DNA from: Tetragonia tetragonoides
Taxonomy: Eukaryota > Streptophyta > Magnoliopsida > Caryophyllales > Aizoaceae
Direction: 5' to 3'
DNA: 64,000 nucleotides
NCBI GenBank assembly: GCA_038025085.1
Contig: CM076141.1
Coordinates: forward strand, 24,118,501 to 24,182,500
Each line of letters opens with the position of its first letter. The stretch's first letter is position 1. A program made the translations under genes and the position numbers. The notes beneath the pieces were generated by a model. That model saw only the letters and a program-made list of their open reading frames with translations, did no database searches and was not told where the DNA came from. Positions 14,040 through 28,000 of the stretch are shown here, piece by piece.

Positions 14040-17000
14040 TTTTAAAAAGCGTAAATGCATTCAAAACCTTGAGTTGAAACTTGTTTGTAACTGTAAACAA
14101 ACTAGGTGTAGTTTCACACTCAAATGAATGTACACAAAGTATTTGGATGCTTTCTCTTAATATACAATACAAAAGCACTCAAATCTCTTTCACCCTACTC
14201 GTATGAGCTTTTAAAATGCGTAAATACATTCAAAAGCTTGAGTTGAAGCTTGTTTGTACTTGTAAACATCCTAGGAGTAATTTCACACTCAAATGAATGC
14301 AAACGAAGTATTTGGATGCTTTCTCTTAATATACAACACAAAAGAACTCAAATCTCTTTCACCCTACTCGGATGAGCATTTAAAAAGCATAAATGCATTC
14401 AAAAGCTTGAGTTGAAGCTAGTTTGTAACTGTAAACATCCTAGGTGTAGTTTCATACTCAAATGAATGTACACAAAGTATTTGGATGCTTTCTCTTAATA
14501 TACAAAACAAAAGAACTGAAATCTCTTTCACCCTACTCGTATGAGCTTTTAAAATGCGTAAATACATTCAAAAGCTTGAGTTGAAGCTTTTTTGTACTTG
14601 TAAACATCCTAGGTGTAGTTTGACACTCAAATGAATGCAAACAAAGTATTTGGATGCTTTCTCTTAATATACAACACAAGAGAACTCAAATCTCTTTCAC
14701 CCTAGTCGTAAGAGCTGTTAAAACGCGTAAATTCCTTCAACAGCTTGAGTTGAAGCTTGTATGTACTTGTAAACATCCTAGGTGTAGTTTCACACTCAAA
14801 TGAATGCAAACAAAGTGTTTGGATGGTTTCTCTTAATATACAGTACAAAAGAACTCAATTTCTATCACCCTAGTCGTAAGAGCTGTTAAAACGCGTAAAT
14901 TCATTCAACAGCTTGACTTGAAGCTTGTTTGTACTTGTAAACATTCTAGGTGTAGTTTCACACATTCAAATGAATGCAAACAAAGTATTTGGATGCTTTC
15001 TCTTAATATACAACACAAAAGAACTCAAATCTCTTTCACCCTACTCGTATGAGCTTTTAAAACGTGTAAATGCATTCACAAGCTTGAGTTGAAGCTTGTT
15101 TGTAACTTTAAACATCCTAGGTGTAGTTTCACACTCAAATGAATGTAAACAAAGTATTTGGATGCTTTCTCTTAGTATACAACACAAAAGAACTCAAAAC
15201 TCTTTCACCCTAGTTGAATGAGCTTTTAAAACGCGTAAATGCATTCAAAAGCTTGAGTTGAAGCTTGTTTGTACTTGTAAACATCCTAGGTGTAGTTTCA
15301 CACTCAAATGAATGCAAACAAAGTATTTGGATGCTTTCTCTTAATATACAACACACAAGAACTCAATTTCTATCACCCTAGTCGTAAGAGCTGTTAAAAC
15401 GCGTAAATTCATTCAACAGCTTGACTTGAAGCTTGTTTGTACTTGTAAAGATCCTAGGTGTAGTTTCACACATTCAAATGAATGCAAACAACGTATTTCG
15501 ATGCTTTCTCTTAATATACAACACAAAAGAACTCAAATCTCTTTCACCGTACTCGTATGAGCTTTTAAAACGCGTAAATGCATTCAAAAGCTTGAGTTGA
15601 AGCTTGTTTGTAACTGTAAACAAACTAGGTGTAGTTTCACACTCAAATGAATGTACACAAAGTATTTGGATGCTTTCTCTTAATATACAAAACAAAAGAA
15701 CTGAAATCTCTTTCACCCTACTCGAATGAGCTTTTAAAATGCGTAAATACATTCAAAAGCTTGAGTTGAAGCTTTTTTGTACTTGTAAACATCCTAGGTG
15801 TAGTTTCACACTCAAATGAATGCAAAAAAAGTATTTGGATGCTTTCTCTTAATATACAACACAAGAGAACTCAAATCTCTTTCACCCTAGTCGTAAGAGC
15901 TGTTAAAACGCGTAAATTCCTTCAACAGCTTGAGTTGAAGCTTGTTTGTACTTGTAAACATCCTAGGTGTAGTTTCACACTCAAATGAATGCAAACAAAG
16001 TGTTTGGATGGTTTCTCTTAATATACAATACAAAAGAACTCAATTTCTATCACCCTAGTCGTAAGAGCTGTTAAAATGCGTAAATACATTCAAAAGCTTG
16101 AGTTGAAGCTTGTTTGTACTTGTAAACATGCTAGGTGTAATTTCACACTCAAATGAATGCAAACAACGTATTTGGATGCTTTCTCTTAATATACAACACA
16201 AAAGAACTCAAATCTCTTTCACCCTACTCGTATGAGCTTTTAAAACGCGTAAATGCATTCAAAAGCTTGAGTTGAAGCTTGTTTGTAACTGTAAACATCC
16301 TAGGTGTAGTTTCAGACTCAAATGAATGTACACAAAGTATTTGGATGCTTTCTCTTAATATATAACACAAAAGAACTCAATTTCTATCACCCTAGTCGTA
16401 AGAGCTGTTAAAACGCGTAAATTCCTTCAACAGCTTGAGTTGAAGCTTGTTTGTACTTGTAAACATCCTAGGGGTAGTTTCACACTCAAATGAATGCAAA
16501 CAACGTATTTGGATGCTTTCTCTTAATATACAACACAAAAGAACTCAAATCTCTTTCACCCTACTCGTATGAGCTTTTAAAACGCGTAAATGCATTCAAA
16601 AGCTTGAGTTGAAGCTTGTTTGTAACTGTAAACATCCTAGGTGTAGTTTCACACTCAAATGATTGCAAACAAAGTATTTGGATGCTTTCTCTTAATATAC
16701 AACACAAACTAACTCAAATCTCTTTCGCCCTACTCGTATGAGCTTTTAAAAGCGTAACTGCATTCAAAAGCATGAGTTGAAGCTTGTTTGTAACTGTAAA
16801 CATCCTAGGTGTAGTTTCACACCCAAATGAATGCAAACAAAGTATTTGGATGCTTTCTCTTAATATACAACACAAAAGAACTCAATTTCTATCACCCTAG
16901 TCGTAAGAGCTGTTAAAACGCGTAAATTCATTCAACAGCTTGACTTGAAGCTTGTTTGTACTTGTAAACATCCTAGGTGTAGGTTCACACATTCAAATGA

Positions 17001-20000
17001 ATGCAAACAACGTATTTCGATGCTTTCTCTTAATATACAACACAAAAGAACTCAAATCTCTTTCACCGTACTCGTATGAGCTTTTAAAACGCGTAAATGC
17101 ATTCAAAAGCTTGAGTTGAAGCTTGTTTGTAACTGTAAACATCCTAGGTGTAGTTTCACACTCAAATGATTGCAAACAAAGTATTTGGATGCTTTCTCTT
17201 AATATACAACACAAACTAACTCAAATCTCTTTCACCCTACTCGAATGAGCTTTTAAAACGCGTAAATTCATTCAACAGCTTGACTTGAAGCTTCTTTGTA
17301 CTTTTAAACATCCTAGGTGTAGTTTCACACATTCAAATGAATGCAAACAAAGTATTTGGATGCTTTCTCTTAATATACAACACAAAAGAACTCAAATCTC
17401 TTTCACCCTACTCGTATGAGCTTTTAAAAAGCGTAAATGCATTCAAAACCTTGAGTTGAAACTTGTTTGTAACTGTAAACAAACTAGGTGTAGTTTCACA
17501 CTCAAATGAATGTACACAAAGTATTTGGATGCTTTCTCTTAATATACAATACAAAAGCACTCAAATCTCTTTCACCCTACTCGTATGAGCTTTTAAAATG
17601 CGTAAATACATTCAAAAGCTTGAGTTGAAGCTTGTTTGTACTTGTAAACATCCTAGGAGTAATTTCACACTCAAATGAATGCAAACGAAGTATTTGGATG
17701 CTTTCTCTTAATATACAACACAAAAGAACTCAAATCTCTTTCACCCTACTCGGATGAGCATTTAAAAAGCATAAATGCATTCAAAAGCTTGAGTTGAAGC
17801 TAGTTTGTAACTGTAAACATCCTAGGTGTAGTTTCATACTCAAATGAATGTACACAAAGTATTTGGATGCTTTCTCTTAATATACAAAACAAAAGAACTG
17901 AAATCTCTTTCACCCTACTCGTATGAGCTTTTAAAATGCGTAAATACATTCAAAAGCTTGAGTTGAAGCTTTTTTGTACTTGTAAACATCCTAGGTGTAG
18001 TTTGACACTCAAATGAATGCAAACAAAGTATTTGGATGCTTTCTCTTAATATACAACACAAGAGAACTCAAATCTCTTTCACCCTAGTCGTAAGAGCTGT
18101 TAAAACGCGTAAATTCCTTCAACAGCTTGAGTTGAAGCTTGTATGTACTTGTAAACATCCTAGGTGTAGTTTCACACTCAAATGAATGCAAACAAAGTGT
18201 TTGGATGGTTTCTCTTAATATACAGTACAAAAGAACTCAATTTCTATCACCCTAGTCGTAAGAGCTGTTAAAACGCGTAAATTCATTCAACAGCTTGACT
18301 TGAAGCTTGTTTGTACTTGTAAACATTCTAGGTGTAGTTTCACACATTCAAATGAATGCAAACAAAGTATTTGGATGCTTTCTCTTAATATACAACACAA
18401 AAGAACTCAAATCTCTTTCACCCTACTCGTATGAGCTTTTAAAACGTGTAAATGCATTCACAAGCTTGAGTTGAAGCTTGTTTGTAACTTTAAACATCCT
18501 AGGTGTAGTTTCACACTCAAATGAATGTAAACAAAGTATTTGGATGCTTTCTCTTAGTATACAACACAAAAGAACTCAAAACTCTTTCACCCTAGTTGAA
18601 TGAGCTTTTAAAACGCGTAAATGCATTCAAAAGCTTGAGTTGAAGCTTGTTTGTACTTGTAAACATCCTAGGTGTAGTTTCACACTCAAATGAATGCAAA
18701 CAAAGTATTTGGATGCTTTCTCTTAATATACAACACACAAGAACTCAATTTCTATCACCCTAGTCGTAAGAGCTGTTAAAACGCGTAAATTCATTCAACA
18801 GCTTGACTTGAAGCTTGTTTGTACTTGTAAAGATCCTAGGTGTAGTTTCACACATTCAAATGAATGCAAACAACGTATTTCGATGCTTTCTCTTAATATA
18901 CAACACAAAAGAACTCAAATCTCTTTCACCGTACTCGTATGAGCTTTTAAAACGCGTAAATGCATTCAAAAGCTTGAGTTGAAGCTTGTTTGTAACTGTA
19001 AACAAACTAGGTGTAGTTTCACACTCAAATGAATGTACACAAAGTATTTGGATGCTTTCTCTTAATATACAAAACAAAAGAACTGAAATCTCTTTCACCC
19101 TACTCGAATGAGCTTTTAAAATGCGTAAATACATTCAAAAGCTTGAGTTGAAGCTTTTTTGTACTTGTAAACATCCTAGGTGTAGTTTCACACTCAAATG
19201 AATGCAAAAAAAGTATTTGGATGCTTTCTCTTAATATACAACACAAGAGAACTCAAATCTCTTTCACCCTAGTCGTAAGAGCTGTTAAAACGCGTAAATT
19301 CCTTCAACAGCTTGAGTTGAAGCTTGTTTGTACTTGTAAACATCCTAGGTGTAGTTTCACACTCAAATGAATGCAAACAAAGTGTTTGGATGGTTTCTCT
19401 TAATATACAATACAAAAGAACTCAATTTCTATCACCCTAGTCGTAAGAGCTGTTAAAATGCGTAAATACATTCAAAAGCTTGAGTTGAAGCTTGTTTGTA
19501 CTTGTAAACATGCTAGGTGTAATTTCACACTCAAATGAATGCAAACAACGTATTTGGATGCTTTCTCTTAATATACAACACAAAAGAACTCAAATCTCTT
19601 TCACCCTACTCGTATGAGCTTTTAAAACGCGTAAATGCATTCAAAAGCTTGAGTTGAAGCTTGTTTGTAACTGTAAACATCCTAGGTGTAGTTTCAGACT
19701 CAAATGAATGTACACAAAGTATTTGGATGCTTTCTCTTAATATATAACACAAAAGAACTCAATTTCTATCACCCTAGTCGTAAGAGCTGTTAAAACGCGT
19801 AAATTCCTTCAACAGCTTGAGTTGAAGCTTGTTTGTACTTGTAAACATCCTAGGGGTAGTTTCACACTCAAATGAATGCAAACAACGTATTTGGATGCTT
19901 TCTCTTAATATACAACACAAAAGAACTCAAATCTCTTTCACCCTACTCGTATGAGCTTTTAAAACGCGTAAATGCATTCAAAAGCTTGAGTTGAAGCTTG

Positions 20001-20803
20001 TTTGTAACTGTAAACATCCTAGGTGTAGTTTCACACTCAAATGATTGCAAACAAAGTATTTGGATGCTTTCTCTTAATATACAACACAAACTAACTCAAA
20101 TCTCTTTCGCCCTACTCGTATGAGCTTTTAAAAGCGTAACTGCATTCAAAAGCATGAGTTGAAGCTTGTTTGTAACTGTAAACATCCTAGGTGTAGTTTC
20201 ACACCCAAATGAATGCAAACAAAGTATTTGGATGCTTTCTCTTAATATACAACACAAAAGAACTCAATTTCTATCACCCTAGTCGTAAGAGCTGTTAAAA
20301 CGCGTAAATTCATTCAACAGCTTGACTTGAAGCTTGTTTGTACTTGTAAACATCCTAGGTGTAGGTTCACACATTCAAATGAATGCAAACAACGTATTTC
20401 GATGCTTTCTCTTAATATACAACACAAAAGAACTCAAATCTCTTTCACCGTACTCGTATGAGCTTTTAAAACGCGTAAATGCATTCAAAAGCTTGAGTTG
20501 AAGCTTGTTTGTAACTGTAAACATCCTAGGTGTAGTTTCACACTCAAATGATTGCAAACAAAGTATTTGGATGCTTTCTCTTAATATACAACACAAACTA
20601 ACTCAAATCTCTTTCACCCTACTCGAATGAGCTTTTAAAACGCGTAAATTCATTCAACAGCTTGACTTGAAGCTTCTTTGTACTTTTAAACATCCTAGGT
20701 GTAGTTTCACACATTCAAATGAATGCAAACAAAGTATTTGGATGCTTTCTCTTAATATACAACACAAAAGAACTCAAATCTCTTTCACCCTACTCGTATG
20801 AGC
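14040..20803 (+). repeat. 3382-bp 20-mer higher-order repeat (2 copies)
   Basis: The unit 14040-17421 recurs at 17422-20803 with an offset of 3382 bp, or 20 monomers. I saw no difference in the stretches I compared (around 14.3, 15.1, 16.1 and 17.3 kb). The left boundary is visible as a G/C difference (TGAGGTTTT at 14035 versus TGAGCTTTT at 17417). A third, partial copy continues to about 20958, where CACCCTACTC becomes CACCGTACTC. Near-perfect identity over 3.4 kb implies very recent duplication or homogenisation. Confidence 0.9.
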
Positions 20804-23800
20804 TTTTAAAAAGCGTAAATGCATTCAAAACCTTGAGTTGAAACTTGTTTGTAACTGTAAACAAACTAGGTGTAGTTTCACACTCAAATGAATGTACACA
20901 AAGTATTTGGATGCTTTCTCTTAATATACAATACAAAAGCACTCAAATCTCTTTCACCGTACTCGTATGAGCTTTTAAAATGCGTAAATACATTCAAAAG
21001 CTTGAGTTGAAGCTTGTTTGTACTTGTAAACATCCTAGGTGTAGTTTCACACTCAAATGAATGCAAACAAAGTATTTGGATGCTTTCTCTTAATATACAA
21101 CACAAAAGAACTCAAATCTCTTTCACCCTACTCGTATGAGCTTTTAAAACGCGTAAATGCATTCAAAAGCTTGAGTTGAAGCTTGTTTGTAACTGTAAAC
21201 ATCCTAGGTGTAGTTTCATACTCAAATGAAAGTACACAAAGTATTTGGATGCTTTCTCTTAATATACAAAACAAAAGAACAGAAATCTCTTTCACCCTAC
21301 TCGTATGAGCTTTTAAAATGCGTAAATACATTCAAAAGCTTGAGTTGAAGCTTGTTTGTACTTGTAAACATCCTAGGTGTAATTTCACACTCAAATGAAT
21401 GCAAACAAAGTATTTGGATGCTTTCTCTTAATATACAACACAAAAGAACTCAAATCTCTTTCACCCTACTCGTTTGAGCTTTTCAAACGCGTAAATGCAT
21501 TCAAAAGCTTGAGTTGAAGCTTGTTTGTAACTGTAAACATCCTAGGTGTAGTTTCACACTCAAATGAATGTACACAAAGTATTTGGATGCTTTCTCTTAA
21601 TATACAATCCAAAAGAACTCAAATCTCTTACATCCTACTCGTATGAGCTTTTAAAATGGGTCAATACATTTAAAAGCTTGAGTTGAAGCTTGTTTGTACT
21701 TGTAAACATCCTAGGTGTAGTTTCACACTCAAATGAATGCAAAAAAACTATTTGGATGCTTTCTCTTAATATACAACGCAAAAGAACTCAAATCTCTTTC
21801 ACCCTACTCGAATGAGCTTTTAAAAACGCGTAAATGCATTCAAAAGCTTGAGTTGAAGCTTGTTTGTAACTGTAAACATCCTAGGTGTAGTTTCACACTC
21901 AAATGATTGCAAACAAAGTATTTGGATGCTTTCTCTTAATATACAACACAAACTAACTCAAATCTCTTTCACCCTACTCGCATGAGCTTTTTAAAACGCG
22001 TAACTGCATTCAAAAGCATGAGTTGAAGCTTGTTTGTAACTGTAAACATCCTAGGTGTAGTTTCACACATTCAAATGAATGCAAACAACGTATTTCGATG
22101 CTTTCTCTTAATATACAACACAAAAGAACTCAAATCTCTTTCACCGTACTCGTATGAGCTTTTAAAACGCGTAAATGCATTCAAAAGCTTGAGTTGAAGC
22201 TTGTTTGTAACTGTAAACAAACTAGGTGTAGTTTCACACTCAAATGAATGTACACAAAGTATTTGGATGCTTTCTCTTAATATACAAAACAAAAGAACTG
22301 AAATCTCTTTCACCCTACTCGAATGAGCTTTTAAAATGCGTAAATACATTCAAAAGCTTGAGTTGAAGCTTTTTTGTACTTGTAAACATCCTAGGTGTAG
22401 TTTCACACTCAAATGAATGCAAACAAAGTATTTGGATGCTTTCTCTTAATATACAACACAAGAGAACTCAAATCTCTTTCACCCTAGTCGTAAGAGCTGT
22501 TAAAACGCGTAAATTCCTTCAACAGCTTGAATTGAAGCTTGTTTGTACTTGTAAACATCCTAGGTGTAGTTTCACACTTAAATGAATGCAAACAACGTAT
22601 TTGGATGCTTTCTCTTAATATACAACACAAAAGAACTCAAATCTCTTTCACCCTACTCGTATGAGCTTTTAAAACGCGTAAATGCATTCAAAAGCTTGAG
22701 TTGAAGCTTGTTTGTAATTGTAAACATCCTAGGTGTAGTTTCACACTCAAATGATTGCAAACAAAGTATTTGGATGCTTTCTCTTAATATACAACACAAA
22801 CTAACTCAAATCTCTTTCACCCTACTCGTATGAGCTTTTAAAACGCGTAACTGCATTCAAAAGCATGAGTTGAAGCTTGTTTGTAACTGTAAACATCCTA
22901 GGTGTAGTTTCACACCCAAATGAATGCAAACAAAGTATTTGGATGCTTTCTCTTAATATACAACACAAAAGAACTCAATTTCTATCACCCTAGTCGTAAG
23001 AGCTGTTAAAACGCGTAAATTCATTCAACAGCTTGACTTAAAGCTTGTTTGTACTTTTAAACATCCTAGGTGTAGTTTCACACATTCAAATTAATGCAAA
23101 CAACGTATTTCGATGCTTTCTCTTAATATACAACACAAAAGAACTCAAATCTCTTTCACCGTACTCGTATGAGCTTTTAAAACGCGTAAATGCATTCAAA
23201 AGCTTGAGTTGAAGCTTGTTTGTAACTGTAAACATCCTAGGTGTAGTTTCACACTCAAATGATTGCAAACAAAGTATTTGGATGCTTTCTCTTAATATAC
23301 AACACAAACTAACTCAAATCTCTTTCACCCTACTCGAATGAGCTTTTAAAACGCGTAAATTCATTCAACAGCTTGACTTGAAGCTTCTTTGTACTTTTAA
23401 ACATCCTAGGTGTAGTTTCACACATTCAAATGAATGCAAACAAAGTGTTTGGATGCTTTCTCTTAATATACAACACAAAAGAACTCAAATCTCTTTCACC
23501 CTACTCGTATGAGCTTTTAAAAAGCGTAAATGCATTCAAAACCTTGAGTTGAAACTTGTTTGTAACTGTAAACAAACTAGGTGTAGTTTCACACTCAAAT
23601 GAATGTACACAAAGTATTTGGATGCTTTCTCTTAATATACAATACAAAAGCACTCAAATCTCTTTCACCGTACTCGTATGAGCTTTTAAAATGCGTAAAT
23701 ACATTCAAAAGCTTGAGTTGAAGCTTGTTTGTACTTGTAAACATCCTAGGTGTAGTTTCACACTCAAATGAATGCAAACAAAGTATTTGGATGCTTTCTC

Positions 23801-25080
23801 TTAATATACAACACAAAAGAACTCAAATCTCTTTCACCCTACTCGTATGAGCTTTTAAAACGCGTAAATGCATTCAAAAGCTTGAGTTGAAGCTTGTTTG
23901 TAACTGTAAACATCCTAGGTGTAGTTTATTACTCAAATGAAAGTACACAAAGTATTTGGATGCTTTCTCTTAATATACAAAACAAAAGAACAGAAATCTC
24001 TTTCACCCTACTCGTATGAGCTTTTAAAATGCGTAAATACATTCAAAAGCTTGAGTTGAAGCTTGTTTGTACTTGTAAACATCCTAGGTGTAATTTCACA
24101 CTCAAATGAATGCAAACAAAGTATTTGGATGCTTTCTCTTAATATACAACACAAAAGAACTCAAATCTCTTTCACCCTACTCGTTTGAGCTTTTCAAACG
24201 CGTAAATGCATTCAAAAGCTTGAGTTGAAGCTTGTTTGTAACTTTAAACATCCTAGGTGTAGTTTCACACTCAAATGAATGTACACAAAGTATTTGGATG
24301 CTTTCTCTTAATATACAATCCAAAAGAACTCAAATCTCTTACATCCTACTCGTATGAGCTTTTAAAATGGGTCAATACATTTAAAAGCTTGAGTTGAAGC
24401 TTGTTTGTACTTGTAAACATCCTAGGTGTAATTTCACACTCAAATGAATGCAAAAAAACTATTTGGATGCTTTCTCTTAATATACAACGCAAAAGAACTC
24501 AAATCTCTTTCACCCTACTCGTATGAGCTTTTAAAAACGCGTAAATGCATTCAAAAGCTTGAGTTGAAGCTTGTTTGTAACTGTAAACATCCTAGGTGTA
24601 GTTTCACACTCAAATGATTGCAAACAAAGTATTTGGATGCTTTCTCTTAATATACAACACAAACTAACTCAAATCTCTTTCACCCTACTCGCATGAGCTT
24701 TTAAAACGCGTAACTGCATTCAAAAGCATGAGTTGAAGCTTGTTTGTAACTGTAAACATCCTAGGTGTAGTTTCACACATTCAAATGAATGCAAACAACG
24801 TATTTCGATGCTTTCTCTTAATATACAACACAAAAGAACTCAAATCTCTTTCACCGTACTCGTATGAGCTTTTAAAACGCGTAAATGCATTCAAAAGCTT
24901 GAGTTGAAGCTTGTTTGTAACTGTAAACAAACTAGGTGTAGTTTCACACTCAAATGAATGTACACAAAGTATTTGGATGCTTTCTCTTAATATACAAAAC
25001 AAAAGAACTGAAATCTCTTTCACCCTACTCGAATGAGCTTTTAAAATGCGTAAATACATTCAAAAGCTTGAGTTGAAGCT
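19790..25080 (+). repeat. 2711-bp 16-mer higher-order repeat (2 copies, approximate edges)
   Basis: Blocks at 20375, 20884 and 22071 recur at 23086, 23595 and 24781, offsets of 2710-2711 bp or 16 monomers. The similarity fades upstream of about 19790/22500. It stops near 22370/25080, where GAAGCTTTTTTGTAC differs from GAAGCTTGTTAGTAC. This repeat overlaps the ends of the 3382-bp and 4232-bp repeats, so it records a separate duplication in the same region. Confidence 0.8.
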
Positions 25081-28000
25081 TGTTAGTACTTGTAAACATC
25101 CTAGGTGTAGTTTCACACTCAAATGAATGCAAACAACGTATTTGGATTCTTTCTCTTAATATACAACACAAAAGAACTCAAATCTCTTTCACCCTACTCG
25201 TATGAGCTTTTAAAACGCGTAAATGCATTCAAAAGCTTGAGTTGAAGCTTGTTTGTAACTGTAAACATCCTAGGTGTAGTTTCACACTCAAATGATTGCA
25301 AACAAAGTATTTGGATGCTTTCCCTTAATATACAACACAAACTAACTCAAATCTCTTTCACCCTACTCGTATGAGCTTTTAAAACGCGTAAATTCCTTCA
25401 ACAGCTTGAGTTGAAGCTTGTTTGTACATGTAAACATCCTAGGTGTAGTTTTACACTCAAATGAATGCAAACAATGTATTTGGATGCTTTCTCTTAATAT
25501 ACAACACAAAAGAACTCAATTTCAATCACCCTAGTCGTAAGAGCTGTTAAAACGCGTAAATTCCTTCAACAGCTTGAGTTGAAGCTTGTTTGTACTTGTA
25601 AACATCCTAGGTGTAGTTCCACACTCAAATGAATGCAAACAAAGTATTTGGATGATTTCTCTTAATATACAACACAAAAGAACTCAAATCTCTTTCACCC
25701 TACTCGAATGAGCTTTTAAAACGCGTAAATTCATTCAACAGCTTGACTTAAAGCTTGTTTGTACTTTTAAACATCCTAGGTGTAGTTTCACACATTCAAA
25801 TTAATGCAAACAAAGTATTTGGATGCTTTCTCTTAATATACAACACAAAAGAACTCAAATCTCTTTCACCCTACTCGTATGAGGTTTTAAAAAGCGTAAA
25901 TGCATTCAAAACCTTGAGTTGAAACTTGTTTGTAACTGTAAACAAACTAGGTGTAGTTTCACACTCAAATGAATGTACACAAAGTATTTGGATGCTTTCT
26001 CTTAATATACAATACAAAAGCACTCAAATCTCTTTCACCCTACTCGTATGAGCTTTTAAAATGCGTAAATACATTCAAAAGCTTGAGTTGAAGCTTGTTT
26101 GTACTTCTAAACATCCTAGGAGTAATTTCACACTCAAATGAATGCAAACAAAGTATTTGGATGCTTTCTCTTAATATACAACACAAAAGAACTCAAATCT
26201 CTTTCACCCTATTCGTAAGAGCTGTTAAAACGCGTAAATTCCTTCAACAGCTTGAGTTGAAGCTTGTATGTACTTGTAAACATCCTAGGTGTAGTTTCAC
26301 ACTCAAATGAATGCAAACAAAGTGTTTGGATGGTTTCTCTTAATATACAGTACAAAAGAACTCAATTTCTATCACCCTAGTCGTAAGAGCTGTTAAAACG
26401 CGTAAATTCATTCAACAGCTTGACTTGAAGCTTGTTTGTACTTGTAAACATTCTAGGTGTAGTTTCACACATTCAAATGAATGCAAACAAAGTATTTGGA
26501 TGCTTTCTCTTAATATACAACACAAAAGAACTCAAATCTCTTTCACCCTACTCGTATGAGCTTTTAAAACGTGTAAATGCATTCACAAGCTTGAGTTGAA
26601 GCTTGTTTGTAACTGTAAACATCCTAGGTGTAGTTTCACACTCAAATGAATGTAAACAAAGTATTTGGATGCTTTCTCTTAGTATACAACACAAAAGAAC
26701 TCAAATCTCTTTCACCCTACTTGAATGAGCTTTTAAAACGCGTAAATACATTCAAAAGCTTGAGTTTAAGCTTGTTTGTACTTGTAAACATCCTAGGTTT
26801 AGTTTCACACTCAAATGAATGCAAAAAAAGAATTTGGATGCTTTCTCTTAATACACAACATAAAAGGACTCAAATCTCTTTCACCCTACTCGTATGAGCT
26901 TTTAAAACGCGTAAATGCATTCAAAAGCATGAGTTGAAGCTTGTTTGTAACTGTAAACATCCTAGGTGTAGTTTCACACTCAAATGAATTCAAACAGAGT
27001 ATTTGGATGCTTTCTCTTAATATACAACACAAAAGGACTCAAATCTCTTTCACCCTACTCGTATGAGCTTTTAAAACGCGTAAATGCATTCAAAAGCATG
27101 AGTTGAAGCTTGTTTGTAACTGTAAACATCCTAGGTGTAGTTTCACACCCAAATGAATGCAAACAAAGTATTTGGATGCTTTCTCTTAATATACAACACA
27201 AAAGAACTCAATTTCTATCACCCTAGTCGTAAGAGCTGTTAAAACGCGTAAATTCATTCAACAGCTTGACTTGAAGCTTGTTTGTACTTGTAAAGATCCT
27301 AGGTGTAGTTTCACACATTCAAATGAATGCAAACAACGTATTTCGATGCTTTCTCTTAATATACAACACAAAAGAACTCAAATCTCTTTCACCGTACTCG
27401 TATGAGCTTTTAAAACGCGTAAATGCATTCAAAAGCTTGAGTTGAAGCTTGTTTGTAACTGTAAACATCCTAGGTGTAGTTTCACACTCAAATGATTGCA
27501 AACAAAGTATTTGGATGCTTTCTCTTAATATACAACACAAACTAACTCAAATCTCTTTCACCCTACTCGTATGAGCTTTTAAAACGCGTAACTGCATTCA
27601 AAAGCATGAGTTGAAGCTTGTTTGTAACTGTAAACATCCTAGGTGTAGTTTCACACTCAAATGAATGCAAACAAAGTATTTTGATTCTTTCTCTTAATAT
27701 ACAACACAAAAGAACTCAATTTCTATTACCCTAGTCGTAAGAGCTGTTAAAACGCGTAAATTCCTTCAACAGCTTGAGTTGAAGCTTGTTTGTACTTGTA
27801 AACATCCTATGTGTAGTTCCACACTCAAATGAATGCAAACAAAGTATTTGGATGATTTCTCTTAATATACAACACAAAAGAACTCAAATCTCTTTCACCC
27901 TACTCGAATGAGCTTTTAAAACGTGTAAATTCATTCAACAGCTTGACTTAAAGCTTGTTTGTACTTTTAAACATCCTAGGTGTAGTTTCACACATTCAAA

